A stretch of 64,000 nucleotides of DNA from the NCBI RefSeq assembly GCF_036687315.1, contig NZ_CP144683.1, positions 2,984,001 to 3,048,000 of the forward strand, in the 5' to 3' direction. The stretch's first letter is position 1. Each line of letters starts with the position of its first letter. Positions 1 through 8,058 of this stretch are shown here, piece after piece. The DNA is from Sphingopyxis sp. TUF1 (GTDB lineage Bacteria; Pseudomonadota; Alphaproteobacteria; Sphingomonadales; Sphingomonadaceae). The position numbers and the translations under genes are program-made. Below the pieces are notes generated by a model. It was given only the letters and a program-made list of their open reading frames with translations, had not been told where the DNA came from and did no database searches.

Positions 1-393
1 ACGTTCGATCGCATATTCGTGCCGGTCCTTGGCATAATGGGTGAAATGCGCTTCCTGCCCGAACATCGGCCCGACGCCCGACACCTGGAACATCAGCCAT
101 TGCCAGCAGATCGCGCGCGCTGCCGGATCGGTGGGCAGGAAGCGTCCGGTCTTTTCGGCGAGATAGAGCAAAATCGCGCCGGTCTCCCAAAGCACGAACC
201 GCTCGCCATCCGGTCCTTTGTCGTCGACGATCACGGGCGTCTTGTTGTTTGGGTTGAGCGCGAGAAATTCGGGGGTCAGCTGATCGCCCGCCAGAATGTC
301 GATATATTCGAGGCGCCAGTCGAGCCCCATCTCGAGAAGCGCGATCGCGATCTTGCGCGCATTGGGGGTCGGGCCGCCGTAGAGCGTGATCAT
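1..393 (-). CDS. Glutathione S-transferase, N-terminal part (cut by window edge)
   Basis: The first 131 codons on the minus strand read as a thioredoxin-fold GST N-terminal domain. It opens MITLYGGPTPNARKIAIALL, then shows the cis-Pro stretch NKTPVIVD and the ETGAILLYLAEKTGRFLP segment that binds the glutamyl part of glutathione. The frame is open to base 1, so the C-terminal helical domain lies outside the window. The ATG at 391-393 follows the stop of the upstream CoA-transferase gene by 4 bases, so the two are probably co-transcribed. The substrate cannot be told from the sequence; nucleophilic conjugation or isomerisation with glutathione is the family role. Confidence 0.88.
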   Translation of the reverse strand, partial: MITLYGGPTPNARKIAIALLEMGLDWRLEYIDILAGDQLTPEFLALNPNNKTPVIVDDKGPDGERFVLWETGAILLYLAEKTGRFLPTDPAARAICWQWLMFQVSGVGPMFGQEAHFTHYAKDRHEYAIER

Positions 394-397
394 CGCC

Positions 398-1561
398 TCA
401 ATCCTCCCGTCCGAGCCATCGTTTGATGACGTCGGCGCCGTCCTGTCCGACGCCAAGCGGGGCAGGGCGGCGAACGCTGCCCGGTGTCGCCGACAGTTTT
501 GGAAATACGCCCTGCATCGTGATCTCGCCAAACTCGTCGTCGGCAACTTTCACCAGCGCGTCGCGTGCGGCAAAATGCGGGTCGGCGAGCATGTCTTCCG
601 CGTCGAAGACGCGGCCCGCAGGGACGGCGGCCTCGACCATCTTCGCTTCAAGCTCGGCGATGGTCAGCGTTCTTGTCCATTCGCCAATGAGCGCATCGAG
701 CTCTTCCTGCCTCGCGCCGCGCGCACGGTGCGTCGCATAGCGTTCGTCGCGCGCCAGTTCGGGCCGCCCCATCGCCGCGGCTAGCCGCGCAAAGACGCCA
801 TCCTGATTGGCGCCAATCAGATATTCGCCATCCTTGCACGGATAGACGTTCGACGGCGCGATGCCGGGCAGCGTCGACCCGGTGCGGCGGCGCTTGGTGC
901 CGCTCGCCGAATAGTCGGACACCGTCGATTCCATCACCTGCAACACCGCCTCATAAAGCGCCGAGTCGACGATCTGCCCTTCGCCGGTCTTGCCGCGGTG
1001 ATGGAGCGCCACGAGCGCGCCCATGCACCCGTAGGTCGCAGCGAGCGTATCGCCGATCGATACCCCCATGCGCGCGGGCGGCAGGTCCGGATAGCCGACG
1101 ATGCCGCGCCAGCCGCCCATCGCCTCGCCGATCCCGCCGAACCCGGCGCGCGCGGCATAGGGACCGGTCTGGCCGTAGCCCGAGACGCGCACGACGATCA
1201 GACCGGGGTTGGCCTTGCGAAGCTCGACGGGGTCGAGGTTCCATTTTTCGAGCGTGCCGGGACGGAAGTTTTCGATCAGGATGTCGGCCTTGGCGATCAA
1301 TTCGCGCGCGAGCGCCTGTCCATCTTTGGACCGCAGGTCGCACGCCACCGAAAATTTGTTGCGTGCGATGACGCGCCACCAGCTTGGCTTGTCACCCTGA
1401 CCCCAATGGCGCATCTGGTCGCCCGTCCCCGGTGGTTCGAGCTTAACGATTTCGGCGCCCATGTCGCCGAGCAGTTGGCCGCAGAAGGGGCCGGCGATCA
1501 GCTGCCCCATTTCGACGACCCTGATGCCTTCCAGCGCACCCCCGCTGCCCGTCTCGCCCAT
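398..1561 (-). CDS. CaiB/BaiF-family (class III) CoA-transferase
   Basis: The 387-residue product has the family III CoA-transferase layout: GIRVVEMGQLIAGPFCGQLL near the N-terminus, LEPPGTGD, IENFRPGTLEKW around residue 100, and GDTLAATYG with Asp171 at the place of the catalytic aspartate that forms the acyl anhydride. Length is normal (about 380-410). It would move CoA between carboxylic acids in the cytoplasm. The start ATG has an AAGGA 5 bases upstream. It is divergent from an HMG-CoA lyase gene and precedes a GST, which suggests a small acyl-CoA catabolic unit, but the acid is not identifiable. Confidence 0.9.
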   Translation of the reverse strand: MGETGSGGALEGIRVVEMGQLIAGPFCGQLLGDMGAEIVKLEPPGTGDQMRHWGQGDKPSWWRVIARNKFSVACDLRSKDGQALARELIAKADILIENFRPGTLEKWNLDPVELRKANPGLIVVRVSGYGQTGPYAARAGFGGIGEAMGGWRGIVGYPDLPPARMGVSIGDTLAATYGCMGALVALHHRGKTGEGQIVDSALYEAVLQVMESTVSDYSASGTKRRRTGSTLPGIAPSNVYPCKDGEYLIGANQDGVFARLAAAMGRPELARDERYATHRARGARQEELDALIGEWTRTLTIAELEAKMVEAAVPAGRVFDAEDMLADPHFAARDALVKVADDEFGEITMQGVFPKLSATPGSVRRPAPLGVGQDGADVIKRWLGRED

Positions 1562-1613
1562 ATCATTCCTTTCGCGGCCGACTCCGATAGAGACGACCTG
1601 CCTCGCCCATGGT

Positions 1614-1631
1614 CATTCTATACTTAGAATG
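1614..1631. promoter_or_regulatory. Palindromic candidate operator in the divergent CoA-transferase / HMG-CoA lyase promoter
   Basis: CATTCTA-TACT-TAGAATG is a perfect 7-bp inverted repeat with a 4-bp spacer. It overlaps a TATACT that could be the -10 box of the HMG-CoA lyase gene 50 bp downstream. Symmetry and position suggest a repressor site. No regulator gene sits beside it. Confidence 0.5.
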
Positions 1632-1679
1632 CTATGTAATTTTCAACCTGCAAATGACCCGGAAAATTCAGGACGCAAG

Positions 1680-2582
1680 ATGTTGAAAAATCATGCCGTG
1701 GAAATCGTCGAGGTCGGCCCGCGTGACGGGCTTCAGAATGAGCCGGCGATCGTATCGACCGCCGACAAGCTCGATCTCGTCCGCCGCGCGATCGATTACG
1801 GCGTGCGCCGTATCGAGGTGACGAGTTTCGTCAATCCGAAGAAGGTGCCGCAACTCGCCGACGCCGAAGAGCTGGTCGCCATGCTTCCCGATCGCAATGA
1901 CGTGACCTACATTGGCCTCGTCCTCAACCGCCGCGGCGCCGAGCGCGCGCTGGCGACGGGGTGCATCGACGAGCTTGGCGCCGTGTGCGTCACCAGCGAC
2001 AGCTTCGGCATTCGCAATCAGGGGCAAAGCTCCGACGAATCGCTTGCCGCCGCAATCGAGATTGTCGGGCTAGCAAAAACGGCCGGGCGCAGCGGGCAGA
2101 TGACGATTGCGACGGCCTTCGGTTGTCCGTTCGAGGGCAGGGTAGCGATCGACCGCGTCGTCGAAATGGCGAAGCGCGCGTCCGATGCTATTCCGCGCGA
2201 AATCGCGCTCGCCGACACGATCGGCGTTGGCGTCCCGGCGCAGGTCGCGGAGATGGTCGGGCGGGTCCGCGAGGCAGTCGGCGGACTGCCGATCCGCGTC
2301 CATTTCCACAACACGCGCGGCACGGGCATCGCGAATGTCTGGGCGGCGGTGCAGGAAGGCGCGGCGACGGTCGATGCGTCGCTAGGCGGACTGGGCGGCT
2401 GTCCCTTCGCGCCGGGCGCGGCGGGCAATGTCGCGACCGAGGATGTCGTCTATATGCTCGAGGGCAGTGGCGTTGCGACGGGGCTGGATCTACCAATGCT
2501 CATCGACGCAGCAAAATGGCTGACGGGTGTCATGGAGCGGCCGCTGCCCGCGATGGTCAGCCGGGCGCCCGCCTTTCCTTAA
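1680..2582 (+). CDS. Hydroxymethylglutaryl-CoA lyase
   Basis: The 300-residue product belongs to the HMG-CoA lyase / DRE-TIM metallolyase family, which splits HMG-CoA to acetyl-CoA and acetoacetate in leucine degradation. Seen: GPRDGLQNE near residue 13 (active-site Arg and metal-binding Asp), the VHFHNTRGTG metal-binding His pair, and the signature GGLGGCPFAPGAAGNVATED with the catalytic Cys241. The frame stays open upstream, but MLKNHAVEIVEVGPRDG is the normal family start. The stop overlaps the convergent transporter stop by 4 bp. Related lyases act on other 3-hydroxyacyl-CoAs, so the exact substrate is a family-level call. Confidence 0.93.
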   Translation: MLKNHAVEIVEVGPRDGLQNEPAIVSTADKLDLVRRAIDYGVRRIEVTSFVNPKKVPQLADAEELVAMLPDRNDVTYIGLVLNRRGAERALATGCIDELGAVCVTSDSFGIRNQGQSSDESLAAAIEIVGLAKTAGRSGQMTIATAFGCPFEGRVAIDRVVEMAKRASDAIPREIALADTIGVGVPAQVAEMVGRVREAVGGLPIRVHFHNTRGTGIANVWAAVQEGAATVDASLGGLGGCPFAPGAAGNVATEDVVYMLEGSGVATGLDLPMLIDAAKWLTGVMERPLPAMVSRAPAFP

Positions 2583-3490
2583 AGCGTCGCGATTAGCGCC
2601 ATCACGACGCCGCCGACGACGAGCAGCAGCCCCGCGATTTCGTGCCAGCGCACCGGTTCGCGCAGGTAGAAATGCGCGAAGCCGACGGTGAACACGACCT
2701 CGACCTGTCCGACGACGCGCACCAGCGCCGCAGGCGCGGCGGCAAAACCGATATACCAGCACGCCGAGCCGAGCGCCGACAGCAGCCCGACCTGGCTCGA
2801 ATTGCGCCATGTGCGAAAGGCCGCGGCGAGCGTCGCGCGGTCACGCATCGCGACCCACATCAGATGCAACGTCGTCTGGATCGCCATGACGACGACGAGC
2901 GTGACCAGCGCCGATCCGATCAAATCGACGTCTTCCAGCTCTGCCGTCGCAAGCTTCACGGCGATGGCGGCGAGCGCGAACATCGACCCCGCGCCGAGCC
3001 CGCAGAGCGCCGCCGGCTGGCCGAGTGCGCGCCAGACTTCGGCGGCCGCAATGCCGCGTCCGGCCAAGGCGAGCACCAGCACCCCCGCGACCCCCGCGAC
3101 GATGCCCAGCCAGGCGAGCAGCGGCAGCCGCTCGCCGAGCAAGAGAGCGGTCACCAGCGCCGCCTGCACGGCTTCGGTTTTGGAAAAAGCGGTGCCAACG
3201 ACGAATCCGCGGTGTCCGAACGCCATGATGAGCAGGATCGTCCCGGCCATTTGGGTAACCGCGCCTGCAGCCGCAAAACCGAGGAATCGACCGCCGAGCT
3301 CAGGGACGGTATCGCCCGTCAGGCTGAGCCACGCACCCGCGAGCAAAAGCGCAAAGGGCACACCATATAGATAACGCACCAACCCCGCGCCGCTGATGCT
3401 GAGTTCGGAGCGCAGTCTCTGTTGCAGCGCCGTGCGCCACGCCTGGAACAGCCCGCCGAAAAGTGCAGCGGGAAGCCAGATCGGATTCAC
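2579..3490 (-). CDS. EamA/DMT-superfamily membrane transporter
   Basis: About 303 residues made almost entirely of hydrophobic helices, in two similar halves of five as in drug/metabolite (EamA) exporters. The GTG at 3488-3490 is chosen because AAGGGG lies 8 bases before it and the product then opens directly with a membrane segment (NPIWLPAALFGGLFQAW). An ATG at 3550 would add a charged, arginine-rich 20-residue leader unlike the family. It lies downstream of the D-aminoacylase gene in the same direction but 110 bp away, with its own TATACT-like box near 3572-3577. The substrate is unknown; export of an amino acid or metabolite is plausible. Confidence 0.8.
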   Translation of the reverse strand: MNPIWLPAALFGGLFQAWRTALQQRLRSELSISGAGLVRYLYGVPFALLLAGAWLSLTGDTVPELGGRFLGFAAAGAVTQMAGTILLIMAFGHRGFVVGTAFSKTEAVQAALVTALLLGERLPLLAWLGIVAGVAGVLVLALAGRGIAAAEVWRALGQPAALCGLGAGSMFALAAIAVKLATAELEDVDLIGSALVTLVVVMAIQTTLHLMWVAMRDRATLAAAFRTWRNSSQVGLLSALGSACWYIGFAAAPAALVRVVGQVEVVFTVGFAHFYLREPVRWHEIAGLLLVVGGVVMALIATL

Positions 3491-3599
3491 GCTTCCGCCC
3501 CTTGCAGCGCGATCGCCGCGATTCGCCCCGGATTTTGCATGGCGCCCCATGCAATAGTTTTATTACTAAGTATATCCCGCTTCGCGCGAGCCGGTCGTG

Positions 3600-5297
3600 C
3601 TAGGGACAGCGGTTCCAGCCGCGTCCGCGTACCGCGCGGCCCGGCGTGGCGCCGCTATGCTCGCCATCCTTCAGCACCTGCGTGCCGTTCACGAACACGT
3701 CGCGCACGCCGACTGAATATTGGTGCGGCGCCTCGAAGGTCGAGCGGTCGGCGACCGTCGCGGGGTCGAACACGACGACGTCAGCGTAATAGCCGGGCTT
3801 CAGCGCGCCGCGTGCTTCGATGCCGAGATTGGTCGCGGGCAGGGTGGTGAGCCGGTAGACCGCCTGTTCGAGCGGGATCAGCTTCTCGTCGCGGACATAG
3901 CGGCCGAGCAGCCGCGCGAAATTGCCGTAGGTGCGCGGGTGCGCGCCCGATTTCAGGAACACGCCCTCAGTCGCCTGCGACGCCGCGTCGGACGCGAAGC
4001 TCATCCATGGCAGCTGGATCTGCTTGCGGACATTGTCCTCGGACATCAGGAAATAGACGGTGCCGACGCGCGAGCCATCCTCGATGACAAGGTCCATCGC
4101 GGTCTCTTCGGGCGACTTGCCGCGCATCGCCGCAACCTCGGCGAGCGTCTTGCCGGTGAGCGGTTTGAGGGCTTCGCTTTTGAAGCCCGAAAGGATCATC
4201 TTGTCGGCGCCCGCGCCGAAATAGAGATTTTCCCAGTCACTGCCGGGCTTCTTCATTTCCTCGGCAACGCGCGTCCGGATCGCGGGGTCTTTCAGCCGCT
4301 CGATCCACGCCTCCAGCCCGCCCGCCTGCACCCAAGTCGGCATCGCGGCGTCGAGCCCCGTCGCGCCGGCCGTGTAGGTGTACATGTCGGTCGTAATCTT
4401 CAGCCCGGCGGCACGGGCATCTTCGATTTTCTTCACGATACCATCGAGCTTGCCCCAGTTGCTGCGCCCCGCCATCTTCAGATGATAGATTTCGGCGGGC
4501 GCACCCGAGCGGCGCGAAATCTCGATCAGTTCGTCGACTGCCTCCTCGATCCGGTCGCCTTCGGATCGCATATGGCTGATATACATGCCGCCGCACTTCG
4601 CCGCTTCGCGGGTCAGCGTGACAAGTTCATCGGTTTCGGCGTAGGAGCCGGGCGCATAGATGAGCGAGCTGCCAACGCCCATCGCGCCCTCATTCATCGC
4701 CTGCCGCACCAGCGCGCGCATCCGGTCCAGCTGTTCGGGTGTCGGATCGACATCGCCTTCGCCAAGCTCATGCACGCGCACCGTCGCTGCGCCGACGAAG
4801 CTGGCAATATTGGTGGAAATGCCCCGCTTTTCGAGCCAGCCGAAATAATCGCCGAGGCTCGTCCATTCGATCGGATATTGGATGTCGCCCTGCCGCGCCG
4901 TTTCCTGGGCCTTCATCGCCGCGTTCATCGGACCCATCGACCAGCCTTCGCCCATCACTTCCAGTGTCACGCCCTGCCGGATATCGCTCTGGCTCTTGGG
5001 ATCGGCGATCAGCGATTCGGTCGCCCAGCTCAGCATGTTGATAAAGCCCGGCGCGACCGCCATGCCCTTGGCCTGCACCTCGCGCGTCGCCGTTCCTTCG
5101 ACGGTACCGACCGCGACGATGCGATCGCCCCTGATTCCGACGTCGCCGATGACCGGCGAATTACCCGACCCGTCATAAAGGGTGCCGCCGCGGATGATCA
5201 GGTCATAGGCGGGCGCCTGCGCCGCGACCGGCGCTGCGAGCAACATCGAGCTGCAGAGGAGCCAAAGCGGGGGTGCGAAGCGCCGGGGCGATACCAT
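3600..5297 (-). CDS. D-aminoacylase (N-acyl-D-amino-acid deacylase) family amidohydrolase, secreted
   Basis: A 565-residue amidohydrolase with a signal peptide (hydrophobic 10-27, AQA cleavage region), so it should work outside the cytoplasm. It follows the D-aminoacylase pattern: LIIRGGTLYDGSG, GDRIVAVG, YISHMRSEGD, EIYHLKMAG, then the C-terminal HPRTYGNFARLLGRYV and LKPGYYADVVVFDP. The strand that normally carries the metal-binding HxH (GFIDVHTH in relatives) reads GFINMLSWAT at 84-93, so both histidines are missing. It is 21 bp downstream of the XRE-cupin regulator gene and probably co-transcribed. Family role is hydrolysis of N-acyl-D-amino acids; with the altered site the activity is uncertain. 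Confidence 0.85.
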   Translation of the reverse strand: MVSPRRFAPPLWLLCSSMLLAAPVAAQAPAYDLIIRGGTLYDGSGNSPVIGDVGIRGDRIVAVGTVEGTATREVQAKGMAVAPGFINMLSWATESLIADPKSQSDIRQGVTLEVMGEGWSMGPMNAAMKAQETARQGDIQYPIEWTSLGDYFGWLEKRGISTNIASFVGAATVRVHELGEGDVDPTPEQLDRMRALVRQAMNEGAMGVGSSLIYAPGSYAETDELVTLTREAAKCGGMYISHMRSEGDRIEEAVDELIEISRRSGAPAEIYHLKMAGRSNWGKLDGIVKKIEDARAAGLKITTDMYTYTAGATGLDAAMPTWVQAGGLEAWIERLKDPAIRTRVAEEMKKPGSDWENLYFGAGADKMILSGFKSEALKPLTGKTLAEVAAMRGKSPEETAMDLVIEDGSRVGTVYFLMSEDNVRKQIQLPWMSFASDAASQATEGVFLKSGAHPRTYGNFARLLGRYVRDEKLIPLEQAVYRLTTLPATNLGIEARGALKPGYYADVVVFDPATVADRSTFEAPHQYSVGVRDVFVNGTQVLKDGEHSGATPGRAVRGRGWNRCP

Positions 5298-5318
5298 TTT
5301 CTTTTCCTTTTCGGTTAC

Positions 5319-5942
5319 TTATCCGTGCAGACTCATCAGCGAATCCATCAGCCCGTCGTCGGCGCTCGAACAGACGCCAAGCACCAGCGCCTCTTCACAC
5401 CCGTCAGCGACGACATAGGCGTGACCCATCGACGAATCGATATAGATGCCCTGGCCGACGTCGAGTGTGACGGGGTCGTAAAACTCGCTGTGCACCTCGA
5501 TCCGGCCTTCGAGGACGTAGATGAATTCCTCACCCTGATGATGAACCAGCTCGCCGAACTCGCGCGCGCTGTGCGCACGGATGCGCGTGAGGATCGGGAT
5601 CATCCGTTTTTGCCGGAGGTCGGTGCAGAGATAATGATAATCGTAGTTATCGGTGGTGACGCGCGCCGCCCGGTCGATCGTCGCGATGCTGCGGCGCCCG
5701 GTGACGCGGGGTGCGGCATCCTCCTCGTCCTCGGCGAACAAGTCCGACATGCGAATTTTGAGTCGCTGGCTGAGCTGCTGAAGTTTGTCGTAACTCAGCG
5801 TGAGCCGGTCGTGCTCGACCTTCGACAGCGTCGATACGGGGATGCCCGACTTCGCGCTCATTTCCTTGAGCGTCCAACCGTTTCGCGCCCTTATCCCCTT
5901 CATCACCGCGCCGAGCGTCGGCGGCGTTGCACGGTCGGCCAT
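5319..5942 (-). CDS. XRE-family regulator with C-terminal cupin domain
   Basis: The 207-residue protein has an N-terminal helix-turn-helix (residues about 8-62, with SGIPVSTLSKVEHDRLTLSY as recognition segment) and a C-terminal cupin barrel (GELVHHQGEEFIYVLEGRIE, then GQGIYIDSSMGHAYV). Regulators of this kind sense small metabolites, often amino acids or amines, through the cupin. The ATG at 5942 is preferred to an upstream in-frame TTG that sits against the GAGGA sequence. It is divergent from the S12 hydrolase gene, and the space between holds one of two near-identical operator-like sequences, so it is the best candidate for the regulator of the D-amino-acid locus. Confidence 0.9.
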   Translation of the reverse strand: MADRATPPTLGAVMKGIRARNGWTLKEMSAKSGIPVSTLSKVEHDRLTLSYDKLQQLSQRLKIRMSDLFAEDEEDAAPRVTGRRSIATIDRAARVTTDNYDYHYLCTDLRQKRMIPILTRIRAHSAREFGELVHHQGEEFIYVLEGRIEVHSEFYDPVTLDVGQGIYIDSSMGHAYVVADGCEEALVLGVCSSADDGLMDSLMSLHG

Positions 5943-5961
5943 CAGATTTTCCAATCCTCGT

Positions 5962-5989
5962 TTGACAATTTTCTAATCAGGATCATTAT
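5962..5989. promoter_or_regulatory. Promoter/operator copy 1, shared with the receptor operon
   Basis: TTGACAATTTTCTAAT followed by CAGGATCATTAT. The first 16 bases are identical to a site at 9086. TTGACA (5962-5967) and CATTAT (5984-5989) are spaced 16 bp and fit a -35/-10 pair reading towards the S12 hydrolase gene at 6085. It lies 20 bp upstream of the XRE-cupin start on the other strand, so bound regulator could control both directions. Confidence 0.65.
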
Positions 5990-6084
5990 GTCCCTATCGG
6001 GCTAACAGATGTTCGGCCCTTGGTAAGGGGTCGCGCGACTTGCCGCAAGGTGTGACAGGGCGTGCCAGACAAAAGGGGAAAGCG

Positions 6085-8058
6085 ATGCGTTTCATCCGCA
6101 AGGCGATGATCGGGCTCGCGGCATTGGCCGCGCTGCCATTGGCCGCACAGGGGCCAGTGCCTGCGCCAGCCGTGAAGAAGGCCGAAACGATGGCGCCGAA
6201 GGGTATGGTCTCGGCGCCTGTCGCGCTCGATTCAAAAGATCTCGAGGCGTGGATGGACGGCTATCTGCCATATGCGCTCGAGCGGGGACGCATTCCCGGC
6301 GCGGTTGTGGTTGTGGTTCGCGGCGACGAGGTTTTGCTTCAAAAGGGCTATGGGTTCGCCGACGTCGCGAAGCGAGCGCCGGTGCTTCCCGAAACCACGC
6401 TTTTTCGACCCGGATCGGTGTCGAAGCTGGTCACCTGGACGGCCGTGATGCAGCAGGTGGAGGCCGGCAAGATCGATCTGGACAAGGATGTTAACGCCTA
6501 CCTCGATTTCAAGATTCCTCCCTTTGACGGCAAACCGATCACGATGCGCCAGATCATGACGCATACCGCTGGTTTCGAGGAATCGGTGCGCTACCTCATC
6601 AGCAGCGATCCCAAGGCGGTTAAAACGCTCAAAGAGCTGATGCCGCTTGCGCTGCCCAAACGCGTGTTCGCGCCCGGCACGACGCCCGCCTATTCCAATT
6701 ATGCGACAGCGCTCGCCGGTTACATCGTCGAGCGTGTCAGCGGTCAGAATTTCGACGATTATGTCGAAACCCGGATCTTCAAGCCGCTCGGCATGACGCA
6801 TTCGACCTTCCGCCAGCCGCTGCCCGCGCGTCTCGCACCGTATATGGCAAAGGGCTATTCCGACGTTACGGGCAAGGCGGAGCCCTTCGAAATGGTCATT
6901 CCCGGCCCCGCGGGCAGCCTGTCAGCGAGCGGTGCCGACATGGCGAAGTTTATGATTGCGCACCTGAATGGCGGCGGCGGAATTTTGAAGCCTGAAACCG
7001 TCGCGCAGATGCACAATTTCAAGGCTCCCGGCGTCGGTCCGCTCAACAGCATGGCGCTGGGCTTCTACGAGCAACAGGTCAACGGGCGCCGCGCGATCGC
7101 GCATGGCGGCGATACCGTCTGGTTCCACTCCTATCTGTGGCTGTTTCCCGATAGCGACATCGGCATTTTCCTGTCGATGAACGCGCAGGGCAAGGATGGC
7201 GCCACGGGCGCGGTGCGCAGCGCGCTCTTCCACAAATTCGCCGACCGCTATCTTCCCGGCGAAGAAAAGCCGGGGCAGGTCGATGCCGCGACCGCCCGCG
7301 AACATGCGCAGATGATGGTCGGCAATTATGTCAGCAGCCGCGGTTCCTTCACTAATTTCCTGAGCCTGCTGGGCCTGCTCGGACAAGCGACAATCTCGCT
7401 GACCGAAGACGGCAAGCTCAGCTTTCCCGCGCTCGATGGCCTTGGCGCCGGTGCACGCGACTGGGTCGAGGTCGAACCCTTCGTCTGGCGCGACACGGGC
7501 ACCGGCGAGCGCCTTGCCGCCGAGGTTAAGGATGGCCGCGTCGTGCGCATGAGCGTCGATGCCGGATCCCCGTTCATGGTGTTCGAACCGGCGCCTGCCG
7601 GCGTCAACGCCGCCTGGCTCAATCCCGCATTGATTTTCGCCTTCGGCATCATCCTGCTCGCCGCGCTTGCCTGGCCGGTGCGCGCACTGGTGCGACGCAA
7701 CTTCAAGGCGGATTTCGCGCTCACAAGCAAATCGCTCCGCGCCTATCGCTTGTCGCGTGTCTTCGCGTGGCTCGCACTCGGGGCGCTGGCGGGGTGGATC
7801 GGGCTGATCGCGGCCTTTTCGGCCGACATCGGCAGCATCGGCGGGCCGCTCGACTGGTTGATCCACCTGCTGCGCATCCTCACCCCGCTTGCCGCTTTCG
7901 GCTTGCTCGTGACCGCAGCATGGCACCTGTGGCTTTGCATCAAGGACAAGCGGCGCTGGACGATGAAGCTCGGCGCGGTGCTGCTGATCCTCGCCGCCGC
8001 GGTGCTTGTGTGGGTCACGCTCACCTTCCATCTCTATGGCTTCGGGATGGTCTATTGA
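6085..8058 (+). CDS. Serine hydrolase of the beta-lactamase/D-aminopeptidase (S12) family with four C-terminal membrane helices
   Basis: The 657-residue product starts with a signal peptide (MRFIRKAMIGLAALAALPLAAQ; AAGGGGAA upstream of the ATG). The S12 domain follows with Ser111-Val-Ser-Lys114, Tyr203-Ser-Asn205 and a late HGGD as the third motif. After a linker domain come four hydrophobic helices: about 515-535, 560-585, 600-625 and 630-655. The enzyme is therefore probably held in the inner membrane with its active site in the periplasm. Family activities include D-amino-acid amidase, D-aminopeptidase and D,D-peptidase. Its stop overlaps the start of the epimerase gene (ATGA), so the two are translationally coupled. 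Confidence 0.9.
   Translation: MRFIRKAMIGLAALAALPLAAQGPVPAPAVKKAETMAPKGMVSAPVALDSKDLEAWMDGYLPYALERGRIPGAVVVVVRGDEVLLQKGYGFADVAKRAPVLPETTLFRPGSVSKLVTWTAVMQQVEAGKIDLDKDVNAYLDFKIPPFDGKPITMRQIMTHTAGFEESVRYLISSDPKAVKTLKELMPLALPKRVFAPGTTPAYSNYATALAGYIVERVSGQNFDDYVETRIFKPLGMTHSTFRQPLPARLAPYMAKGYSDVTGKAEPFEMVIPGPAGSLSASGADMAKFMIAHLNGGGGILKPETVAQMHNFKAPGVGPLNSMALGFYEQQVNGRRAIAHGGDTVWFHSYLWLFPDSDIGIFLSMNAQGKDGATGAVRSALFHKFADRYLPGEEKPGQVDAATAREHAQMMVGNYVSSRGSFTNFLSLLGLLGQATISLTEDGKLSFPALDGLGAGARDWVEVEPFVWRDTGTGERLAAEVKDGRVVRMSVDAGSPFMVFEPAPAGVNAAWLNPALIFAFGIILLAALAWPVRALVRRNFKADFALTSKSLRAYRLSRVFAWLALGALAGWIGLIAAFSADIGSIGGPLDWLIHLLRILTPLAAFGLLVTAAWHLWLCIKDKRRWTMKLGAVLLILAAAVLVWVTLTFHLYGFGMVY

Noticed and set aside
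3720..6005. A 761-codon open frame on the plus strand opposite the D-aminoacylase and regulator genes
   Set aside because: It is antisense to two genes with clear motifs, has arginine/histidine-rich low-similarity translation and no domain; such frames are common opposite GC-rich genes.
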